Shown one piece after another: positions 8,956-17,068 of a stretch of 64,000 bases of DNA. The DNA is from Macrothele yani (lineage: Eukaryota; Arthropoda; Arachnida; Araneae; Macrothelidae). The notes under the pieces are model-generated. The model saw only the letters and a list, made by a program, of their open reading frames with translations. It was not told the origin of the DNA and ran no database searches. How positions within the stretch are numbered: position 1 is the first letter of the stretch; the number at the start of each line of letters is the position of its first letter. A program made the translations under genes and the position numbers. The DNA lies in the NCBI GenBank assembly GCA_039090855.1, contig CM077025.1, positions 100,730,489-100,794,488 on the forward strand. Reading direction: 5' to 3'.

Positions 8956-10086
8956 CAGGGTTGTGCAATTACGTGTAAAAAAGGTTTTCTACGTGACATG
9001 TAAATTACGCGTAAAAAACGTAAAAAAACAAAACAAAAAACAACAACATGGCTTTGTGCTGTTAATTAACTTGCTATGTACGAATACCACATAAAACGGA
9101 GATCCTTCAAAAACAAACATGCCTTCGGTATTTTTATATGATCTTATTGGAACAGTGAAAACTGCCACGTCCACTTGACATACCGCCAGGATACCACATA
9201 CACATCAGTATCACGTTATACATTTCCCCCTAGCCTTCATATTCACACGGAGAAATCCTTTTCTTTATGATATAATTAGTGTGGGGCCCACTTTAAGATA
9301 TTATGTTCGACAAAGGAAGTCAGAAGCCACGCAGCGGTGTAATTTAAAGTGAAACGAGACGACAGGAACAATCAAAATGAGACGTTGCCTCACGGCTCAC
9401 CTTTGATATCCATGCGCGTGCTGCCGGCTGGCGGTTCCTGTTTCTACAGTGATTCACTGCTAGGCAGACGCAGAAGTTCAACAACGTCGGCAACTTCTCG
9501 TTGACTCGGCGGTAAAACTATAACTGTACGAACTACACATTCTTTCTGTTATTTAAATGCGGGAGGTTTTTGTGTTGGCTTCAGTTCAAAGCTGAGAGCG
9601 TTCTTAATAAACACCGTTCTTTCCCCTCTTCGCTAATTGTTGAAGGAGGCTCAACATTCTAATTGAAGACTCTTCCCACTATGAATCGCGGCGGTCGACC
9701 TATTCATGATCTTGAATTCTATTCAATATACATTGTGATTTTTATTGATGCTAGTCCAAGAGGTAGATTATTTTCTACATTTTTAATATACAAGAAAGAA
9801 CAGATACATTATAATTTCTAAAAAGAAATCTGTTAATAGGTGGCTGAGCTGTATGAACAATCTTAAGAGAATAACGATTTCATAGTGAAATGTACAAGAA
9901 ATTTTAAGTTTAAAATGTAATATAATTAAAGTGGTTTTTATATTATATTATTTATACACACACATGAAAGAAAATTAGTTTTTTACATCTGCGTAAAAAA
10001 CTGGTTTTCTACGCCAAGTAAATTACCTGTACATTACGCGTAGTTTACGTAAAATACGTAACGAGTAAATTACCTTGCCAAATCTG
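8956..10086. mobile_element. hAT-type non-autonomous element with 8-bp target duplication
   Basis: The left end is CAGGGTTGTGCAATTACG; the right end, reverse-complemented, is CAGATTTGGCAAGGTAAT. Both sub-terminal regions are rich in a TTACGCGTAAA-like motif, typical of hAT transposase-binding repeats. Flanking octamers GGCATGAC (8948-8955) and GTCATGAC (10087-10094) agree at 7 of 8 positions. No transposase is visible; the interior holds a probable solo LTR. Confidence 0.75.
9278..9659 (+). mobile_element. Probable solo LTR
   Basis: A 382-bp block begins AGTGTGGGGCCCACTTTAAG and ends AGGCTCAACATTC, flanked by the perfect 5-bp repeat TAATT (9273-9277, 9660-9664). It contains AATAAA (about 9608) followed by a GT/C-rich stretch, as expected for an LTR R-U5 region. 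The AG start is seen in several Gypsy lineages. No second copy is in the window, so the class is inferred. Confidence 0.55.
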
Positions 10087-10229
10087 GTCATGACTGACAC
10101 TATTCCGTGTTTGTTGAACAGCACTGCGTCTGTTGGTCTGTACCAGTCGTCGGACCAGGCACTAATCTTTCGTTGTCCTGTGCTGTTTTGACTCAGGGTC
10201 GTTGTTTGACCATTTTCATGCCAGTCCTT

Positions 10230-10440
10230 ATACCTTTAGCTGCGAATGCTAGCGAACAACACACCAGTTCAGCCGTCCTGACACACTTTCTACGGCTGCT
10301 AGCGAACAACCCACCAGTTTAGCTGTGCTCATACACTTTAGCTACGGTGACTAGCGCACAATTACTAGTTCAGCCGCCCTGATACACTTTAGCTAAGCCG
10401 GCTAGCAAAAAACCCGCCGGTTCAGCTGTTTGAGAGGTTA
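10230..10440 (+). repeat. ~51-bp tandem repeat, four units
   Basis: GCTAGCGAACAACMCACCAG recurs near 10249, 10299, 10351 and 10402 with period 50-52 bp, each unit containing TTCAGCCG and TACACTTT. An ORF at 10107-10322 overlaps it but shows no known domain. Confidence 0.8.
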
Positions 10441-10740
10441 AGGCACCCGCTCTCTGAGCTTCCACAATCTGTCCTTTCTTTAAGTCCGATAAATCATTCT
10501 GTGAACCCGAATTTTACCGAATTTTACTACCTACCGCTCCATTCACACATTGTGTATGCTGCGTTGGTCGCCTAATCGCGCCTCTCTGGAATATCACGTG
10601 GTCAACGATCCGGATCCACTTTTGATAGGGGTGTTCGTAATTCAGTGATCAACAGGTGTATTAAAACAGAAACTGCAAATTCCAGAGGGTCAAAATATGT
10701 AAAAATACTGATAGAAATGTGTATCTTTTGGACATAAATT

Positions 10741-10958
10741 TTTTTTTTTTGATTGAAGGTTTAACGACCACCGTGAGCAACTCAATGGGCTATAAGCAGT
10801 CGCCCATCCCTAATTTAGGGTCACTGGTTCCAGGGAAGGGAGAGAGCCAGTGCCGTAAGACAAACACAACATCCATGCCTCACCGGGATTCGAACCCGGA
10901 CCCCTTTCGGACGAATGATCAGAGGCCATCGCTTAGACCACTGCGCCACCGGGGCGGC
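10741..10958 (-). mobile_element. SINE-1, full length
   Basis: The best-preserved copy. On the minus strand: box A TGGCGCAGTGGTCTAAGCG, box B GGGTTCGAATCCCGG, then TTGTCTTACGGCACTGGC, TCCCTTCCCTGGAACCAGTG and a GTTAAACCTTCAATC A-tail. The target duplication ACATAAATT lies at 10732-10740 and 10959-10967. Confidence 0.95.
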
Positions 10959-10984
10959 ACATAAATTATTCATAGTTTTTGAGG

Positions 10985-11215
10985 GGACGGGGTAAACTAC
11001 AAGCATAAGCAACTCCAGGGGCTATAAATAGCTGCCCATCCCATAATTTGGGGTCACTGGTTCCAGGGAGGGAAGTGAACCAGAGCTGTAAGGTAAACAA
11101 ACGACTCATGCCTCCTGCGGGATCGAATCAGGTACCTCCCGAACAAATAATCAGAAACCATCACTTCCGTCACCTGGCTTTTACAGTATTCTATGCATAC
11201 ACATCATTCTTGTCT
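10985..11215 (-). mobile_element. SINE-1, old diverged copy
   Basis: Order of blocks as in SINE-1 (GAGCAACTC..GGGCTATAA, GGGTCACTGGTTCCAGGGA, CCTGCGGGATCGAATCAGG) but with many substitutions. It lies about 18 bp from the younger copy on the same strand. Confidence 0.65.
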
Positions 11216-11221
11216 ACAACG

Positions 11222-11425
11222 GCTTCCCGGCGGCCAAGTGGTCTGAGGTGCGGGCTTCGTATCATTCGTCCCAGAAAGACCATAAGAGATGGGTGGGTGG
11301 TGTAGTTGTTTGGTGGTACTGGCTCTCTCACCTCCCTGGAATAAATGGCTCTAGATATGCAAAGGCAACTGAATTTAGCCCTTCGATTTTGTTCATGACG
11401 CTTGTTAATCCTCGAAAAAAAAAAG
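11222..11425 (+). mobile_element. SINE-1-like diverged copy
   Basis: CCCGGCGGCCAAGTGGTCTG resembles a box A region, and TACTGGCTCTCTCACCTCCC followed by TGGAAT aligns with the SINE-1 body, ending in an A-run. Box B is not recognisable. It may be a related but distinct tRNA-SINE. Confidence 0.5.
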
Positions 11426-11940
11426 AAAAAACAACCCCCATTGCATTTGCTCAGTGGATTTTAAGAAGGGTGTTGTACTTCAAAGTGCAACATAGACCCT
11501 CATACAGCATAGACACTATAAGTACATATTACACACTCATTTCTGAACAAAATGAAATATGAGAAGGGAATTATTTCTTTCTCGGGCTACAAGCCATATA
11601 ATAAAACATCAGTACTCAGCTATGCTTTATTAGACATTTTGTAGGTGGAAGAACAATTTTCTCCTATAACGTAATTGTCTTTCCGCTGTAACTTAGTCCT
11701 TACGTCAGTAATTATGTTATGTGTGCTAAAGTCAATGTAATATTAGAAGGTACTCGTACGCATTACAAGAAAGAGGTCAATTGTAATACTTACAAATACG
11801 TTTATTTTGCTTGCATGGTTTGTACTCCACACTCACATCCGGTTTATTGGCGTACTCAATACAGTATTAGTGATTTAACATCCAAACACAATGTAACAGC
11901 ATGTTTATCATCAATAACATCAATCCCCTTAAACAACTGC
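11426..11940. other. No recognised gene
   Basis: AT-rich sequence with short open frames and no recognisable domain. Confidence 0.45.
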
Positions 11941-12120
11941 TGCATTGCCTTTTTATCTATCGTTCTTATCCGGCCACACATATGTCACTTCTTCCGACCT
12001 CACTGTGTTGCCAAATTCATTCTCGTTTGAGGGAAAAGACATAACTATAAGGTTTGAAAATGTCTAAGAGAACGAATTCAAATTTACGTAGAAAAGGAAA
12101 ATCAAAAGAAAAGTTAAAAT
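11941..12120 (+). repeat. Dispersed repeat R1, interrupted by a Tc1 (occupied site)
   Basis: Aligns with 29672-29850 (GTTCTTATC ... CCACA ... GTCAC ... CTCA ... TGCCA ... GAGAAYGAA ... AAAGTTAAAAT). Here the sequence breaks at AAAATA, where the Tc1 element starts, and continues after the right TA with GAATACACGT. The 29.7-kb copy reads through to GAGTATACGT without a transposon. Confidence 0.7.
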
Positions 12121-12322
12121 ACACTGGTGTGCAAAAGTTAAGGACGAAGGGGAGAAATTAGCATAACAGCGGAAAGCGGGAAGAGCAGGCAGAACGGACC
12201 GAAAGACCACTCAGCAGACAGACTAGGGTCCGGTACGGTAGAGCATGCGCATATATGCAGCATGACGTAGGGGGGGTCGGAAGAGTATAAAGCACACGGG
12301 CGGTGTACGCTCAGCAATTCGG

Positions 12323-12646
12323 GCCGCGGGTGGCCGAGTGGGCAACGCTCGTGACTGCCACGGGAAGGGCCTCAGTTTCGATCCCAAGCAGGTACGAACG
12401 CTAGATCCACTAAATACCCGCCGTGCGTCGGATGGGCACGTTAAGCTGTCGGACCTCGGGTACTGTCCCCCCGGTAATAAATAAGGGCGTCTTCCTCCCC
12501 CTTTCTACTTCGCTTCCGTGTCACTTTCCTATCGGGCGCTCTAGCCCAAATCTCCTAGTTTCCTATTTCTAAGGGTTGTTTAAGACCTGGGGTTAGACAC
12601 TCCCTTCCTAAAATGCTCTACATATGCTCATGATTATGATGATCAT
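12323..12646 (+). mobile_element. SINE-2 (tRNA-derived, ATG-repeat tail)
   Basis: Begins GGCCGCGGGTGGCCGAGTGG with a box A (TGGCCGAGTGG) and a box B-like CAGTTTCGATCCC. The body is unrelated to SINE-1 (GTTAAGCTGTCGGACCTCGG, GTACTGTCCCC, GGTAATAAATAAGG) and the 3' tail is a degenerate (ATG)n (CATGATTATGATGATCAT). A perfect 14-bp target duplication GCTCAGCAATTCGG flanks it (12309-12322, 12647-12660). Only one copy is in the window. Confidence 0.9.
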
Positions 12647-12721
12647 GCTCAGCAATTCGGTGAAAGTTATTGCACGGTGTACATCGGTTTGAACGATGCC
12701 GAGTTGCTGCCACCGTGTGAT

Positions 12722-13754
12722 ATGGTCAACAGGCAATCGAGTAGGCGACATCTGGATGACTTTACCCGAGGTCGCGTCGTTGGGAAGTTGGAAGAAGGTC
12801 GAAGTGTGACCGAGAAGTTCGGGATCGCTCACAGCATCGTTTCACGAGCTTGGAGAGCATTTCAAACGACAGGAACAGCTGTCCGAGAGTTTGGCAGTCG
12901 TCGTCCACGAGCAACCACGGCGGCGGACGACCGGTATATTGTCCTACAGGCGAAAAGAGACAGACGGCAGACAGCGGGAGAAATTGCATGGCACATGCAA
13001 CAGACAACTGGACGTTCGTTATCGCGTTTTACTGTGACCAGGAGGCTGCACAAAGGTGGTCTATTTGCACGACGACCAGTACGGTGTGTGCCATTAGCAC
13101 CTGCTAATCGGAGACAGCGGTTTCTGTGGTGCCAGGAACACAAGAACTGGACACATCAGCAGTGGGGTCGAGTTCTCTTTACGGATGAGAGCCGATTTAG
13201 TCTGACGAGCGATTCTGGACGTATACACATCTGGAGAGAGCAGGGAACACGCAATCACACCTCCAACATCATCGAAAGGGACCGGTTTGGAGATGGCGGA
13301 GTTCTCGTTTGGGACGGTATCATGCTTGGTAGTCGTACTGACCTCAACATCTTGCAAGGAGGTTCAGTCACTGGTGTCCACTATTGTACTGAGGTTCTCC
13401 TGCCTCACATGCGTCTGTTTAGAGGTGCTGTGGGTCCTGAGATCCTCTTCATGGACGACAACGCTACACCTCATCGTACAGTGGCTGTCGCAGAGCTGTT
13501 GGAGAGTGAAGATATTCAACGCATGGATTGGCCCGCAAGGTCACCGGATCTAAATCCAATCGAACACGTGTGGGACCATCTCGGGAGACGCTTGGCAGCG
13601 TTGCCAGCCGCCAGCAACGATTCCGCAGCTGCGATTGGCGCTACAAGAGGAATGGACCGTGATGCCTCAACAGCTTCTTGATAACCTCGTCCTCAGCATG
13701 GACAGACGTTGTAAATCCTGCAACGCAGTCAGGGGTGATCATATCCCCTATTAA
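12722..13754 (+). pseudogene. Tc1 transposase, one frameshift from intact
   Basis: The start at 12722 gives MVNRQSSRRHLDDF, like other Tc1 proteins; an upstream in-frame ATG at 12677 is possible. Domains in order: N-terminal paired-like helix-turn-helix (RGRVVGKLEEGRSVTEKFGI), a second HTH and a GSRRPRATT linker, then the DDE domain. Catalytic residues are readable: Asp in LFTDESRF, Asp in MDDNATPH, Glu in SPDLNPIEHVWD; 34 residues separate the last two (DD34E). A frame change near 13620-13635 moves the conserved C-terminus (LQEEWTVMPQQLLDNL, ending at the TAA at 13752) out of frame. It would bind the element's inverted ends and cut and paste at TA. It is the best preserved transposase here. 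Confidence 0.92.
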
Positions 13755-14121
13755 AGACTGGATTTTGCTTGGCAGCCGCCTGTCACATGGACGCTTCTGT
13801 CTTGTGTCCAGTTGTGCTCGAAGCTACCTTTTCAATAAAGTGCCTTTGTATCCTTTGGATTCCTTGTTTGGTCGGTTTTCCCCACTTGTACCATATTCGT
13901 ACATCTGGGGGATCTTATGGTATGATTTGAGTCGACGTGGAGCACTTCTGCACGACGTTACATTCGAAAAACCGTCTCGTCCTTAATTTTTGCACGCCAG
14001 TGTAGAATACACGTTGAACTCCAGATTTAGTGAAAGAGAATATTTACCGTCACATTTTCACACATGTTCATCTGGCTATGGTTTCAACACTTTTGTGATG
14101 GGATCTTGAAAAGGTATAAGG

Positions 14122-14162
14122 AAAACAAGAAAGATGACACCTAATTTTCGGGTGTAATATGC
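14122..14162 (-). mobile_element. H1 3'-end fragment
   Basis: ACAAGAAAGATGACACC plus the hairpin (TAATTTTCGGGTGT) match the 3' terminal 40 bp of H1 copies A-C. Similarity stops before the AGCACGTCTTTT motif. A fourth, severely truncated H1 end. Confidence 0.75.
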
Positions 14163-15884
14163 AAGTTTTTTCATTTCTTTTCTATGTGAATGAAAATTTT
14201 CAAAGTAATTCATCGTCAATGGAACCGGTTAGAAAAACAATCGCCCGGATTTCAGCGATCTGTGACGTATGCATATAACGCAACGATTTTGTGCCCACCA
14301 ATTTATCAAGAAACCGCAACCGTCGTGTGTGTGGCATGACAGGAAAAGAAATGCGAGAAGTAAGGACTCTCACAAGGAACAAAAATAACAGCGTTTGGGC
14401 GACCGTTGTGAGTCTGTGTCTTGTTTTATTGATTTGTGACCTGTTTTGCGTTTCATTCTGTATAATAAAATAGTGAAGTTTGGTAGAAATGAACTGATGT
14501 TTTGTCATTTATTGGCTTCGACCATCAATGCAACCACAAATGGTCACCCGGAGTTCAACACGCAAATGCTCCCACAGCAGCGGGTGTGGCCTCGAGAGAG
14601 ATTCGCCATTTTCTTTCTGCGAGTATGAATATAATCGAATATTTACATTTTTCGGCAACATTTTGCAGAACATTTGACATACATTCTAGTTTCTTCGAAT
14701 TATAATATTATTTTCCACTACACGATTATTATATTGAATTATGGCTGAAATTTCTGCAGTTCGGATTCCAGCATATAATCCTGCTGATCGAGCCTTATGG
14801 TTTAAAATGTGTGATACCTTTTCTTCACTACTGCTCCAAAGGCAATAACGCAAAGCACAGCTCGACATAATTACAGTATTTTGTTGCTTCCTTGTCTCCC
14901 GAAGAAGCTTCTATTATGCGAGATGTCATAATAAATCCTGATCAAGACGATCAGTGATGTATTCAGGCATCTTCTCGGGGGTGATTAGCCCCTCCCCCCA
15001 AAAAAATCTATGAATGCCCCCTCCCCCGTGGTTTTCGGAAGATCTACCCTTACATTTAGTCTAATTGTGTTCTTTTAAAACTGAATATTTAGAGAAATTA
15101 ATTTAAAAAAATTAAGAAATTGAGGGAAAATATAATAATAAAATAAAACATCCACATGGATTTCAATCTGAAATTTCTATATCCTTCAACAAAATATTAA
15201 ACAGTCCTCGCTAAACGGGCGATTTTTCAAGCACTGACGACTCGGACTACTTCCGCAATAAAAACCCTATTCTACACAGTAGAAATGTTTGCACTGCGAT
15301 ATATCATCATATTTTGGAAGCTGGCATTCAGTTTTATTACAGTCTTCTGGATGCCGACTTTCCATGTTTACGGTTAAGCCTCAGTGAAGCTTAAGTGACG
15401 TTAGTGCTTCCAATGCAACAAAATATTTGCTAATTAATTTTTTACGCTTTCCAACCGTAGGTTGAAGAAGCGTATAAGCTCCAGCTTTGTCCGTCCGTCC
15501 GTCTGTCGGCACGATAACTCGCGTAAAAATGGTTCCATTTTGATGAAATTTTAGTATGTGGTAGGTGACCACCTGGGCACGAACCCTATTGAAAATATAC
15601 GCAATGGGGTCAAAGGACACGGCATAGGAGCGGGATCCATTCCATTGCCTTTACGCGTCATAACGTGCGTAAATATGGTTCGATGTCGATGTAATTTTAG
15701 TATATTGTAGGGGACCACCTGGGAATGAAACCTATTGAAAATGGGTGAAGTGGGGTCAAAGGTCAGGACATAGGAGCGGGATGCATTCCATTGCCTTTAT
15801 GCGTCATAACGTGCGTAAAAATGGTTCGAGTTCGATGAAATTTTATTATGTGGTAGGGACCACCTGGGGACGATCTTATGACGT

Positions 15885-16065
15885 CATGATCTCGCGCTTG
15901 AGATGTCAGCGCGCGGTCACGCAATCTGTCTCAATACGTCACGCGTTGTGTGTGGATCCTATTAAAGTTTTATGACGTCACACTCTTGCGAGCAGATGGT
16001 CGCGATTCCCATCTGCCTCATTACGTTACATCACGCGTTGTGTGCGTATATCCGTCCGCACGATA
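15885..16065 (+). repeat. Sub-module with duplicated TGACGTCA sites inside H2
   Basis: Two related halves, each with TATGACGTCA and CACGCGTTGTGTG, replace the usual monomer sequence. The same module, inverted with its host element, occurs at 42455-42625 in H2 copy c. Confidence 0.75.
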
Positions 16066-16485
16066 ATTCGAGTAAATTTCGTTCAATTTCGATAAATTTT
16101 AGTATGTGGAAGGGGTCACCCGGGAAGGAACCGTATTGAAAGTGAATGAAATGGGGTCAAAGGTTAGGACGTAGGAACGGGATCCATTCCACGCTCTTGT
16201 GCGTCATAACTGACGTAAAAAAGTTTCGATTTCGATTAAATTTTAGTATGTCGTAGGGGACCACCTGGGGACAAACTTAATTGAAAATGGGTGAAATGGG
16301 GTCAAAGTTCAGGACATAGGAGCGGAATCACTTCCATCGCCATTATGCGTCATAACTTACGTAAAAATTCTTCGATTTGGATGAAATGCTAGTATGTTGT
16401 AGGGGCCTGCCTTTAAAATGGGTGAAATGGAGTCAAAGATTAGGACACAGGAGCGAAATCTATTCCATAGCCCTTATGCATCATA

Positions 16486-16648
16486 TGTGACGTACCTGCC
16501 AGCAGGACGCACACGACATAAAGACACAGAGCAATCAGAATGAACGTCTGCGTAGCTCAGTTGGTAGAGCGACTTGTTCCGGAATAAGCGGACTCGGGTT
16601 CGAATCCCGGCGTAGACCAAAAATGACGGAGAAATTTACTTCGTTATA
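16486..16648 (+). repeat. Left LTR of the miniature element
   Basis: 163 bp, TG...TA ends. It consists of 60 bp of leader, a 73-nt tRNA-like block (16546-16618) and 30 bp of trailer (AAAAATGACGGAGAAATTTA). No AATAAA is present, so transcript initiation and ending may depend on pol III or on flanking DNA. Confidence 0.85.
16546..16618 (+). ncRNA. tRNA-like sequence in left LTR
   Basis: Acceptor arms GTCTGCG/CGTAGAC pair (one G-T), D-arm GCTC/GAGC pairs, and T-arm TCGGG/CCCGG encloses TTCGAAT. Box A TAGCTCAGTTGG and box B GGTTCGAATCC are consensus. The anticodon arm pairs well only as CTTGT/ATAAG around a six-base loop TCCGGA, not the normal seven, so a decoding tRNA is unlikely. No CCA is encoded. 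Its position inside both LTRs and the solo LTR shows it belongs to the mobile element. Confidence 0.8.
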
Positions 16649-16649
16649 A

Positions 16650-16661
16650 TGGCGCCCGAAC
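16650..16661 (+). promoter_or_regulatory. Primer-binding site (tRNA-Lys type)
   Basis: TGGCGCCCGAAC, one base after the left LTR, is identical to the first 12 bases of the Lys-type primer-binding site used by many retroelements. Beyond base 12 the match ends. Confidence 0.8.
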
Positions 16662-16905
16662 TATCCGGATGACCCGGCCGTTCAAAATCCTGCAATGGTG
16701 GGATGTTATTTCCACACCGCGAGATAGGAAAAATAAGAGAATCCCTTCTTCAGCGCTTCGAAAAATAAATGTGTGTGACGTTGCATTCCACACACCAGAT
16801 GGACTGGGAGTTCTCAAGTGCACGTTCTACAGTGGATGGCTGCCTGCGACGATTCATGGTCACGGCTGACCCGTGGGCCATGCCCCGGACCTCTTTCGGG
16901 GGAGA

Positions 16906-17068
16906 TGTGACGTACCTGCCAGCAGGACGCACACGACACAAAGGCACATAGCAATCAGAATGAACGTCTGCGTAGCTCAGTTGGTAGAGCGACTTGTTTT
17001 GGAATAAGCGGACTCGGGTTCGAATCCCGGCGTAGACCAAAAATGACGGAGAAATTTACTTCGTTATA
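16906..17068 (+). repeat. Right LTR of the miniature element
   Basis: 163 bp, 5 differences from the left LTR (three in the leader, two in the anticodon loop, where TTCCGG became TTTTGG). The tRNA-like block is at 16966-17038. The preceding CTTTCGGGGGAGA is a candidate polypurine tract. Confidence 0.85.

Larger units (their letters stand above)
12122..14002 (+). mobile_element. Tc1-type DNA transposon (1,543 bp without its inserted SINE)
   Basis: Inverted ends CACTGGTGTGCAAAAGTTA and, at the right, TTTTTGCACGCCAGTG, with sub-terminal AAGGACGA/CGTCCTT. They are flanked by TA on both sides (12120-12121, 14003-14004), the obligate Tc1/mariner target. It carries a transposase gene (12722-13754). 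A second-type SINE with 14-bp duplication is inserted upstream of the gene. Element length and ends are typical for Tc1. Confidence 0.95.
16486..17068 (+). mobile_element. Miniature LTR retrotransposon (TRIM-like) with a tRNA-like sequence in each LTR
   Basis: Two direct repeats of exactly 163 bp (16486-16648, 16906-17068), starting TGTGACG and ending CGTTATA, differ at 5 positions. The 4-bp target duplication CATA (16482-16485, 17069-17072) interrupts an H2 monomer. One base after the left LTR is TGGCGCCCGAAC, a primer-binding site complementary to the 3' end of tRNA-Lys. A purine-rich tract (CGGGGGAGA) directly precedes the right LTR. The 257-bp interior has only a 66-codon frame of no known type. 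These are the hallmarks of a TRIM that uses proteins from another element. Each LTR contains a tRNA-like block with pol III boxes. Confidence 0.85.

Noticed and set aside
16546..16618. Functional tRNA-Arg(CCG) or other host tRNA gene
   Set aside because: The anticodon arm pairs only with a six-base loop, and the same block occurs inside three 163-bp LTRs, so it belongs to the mobile element.
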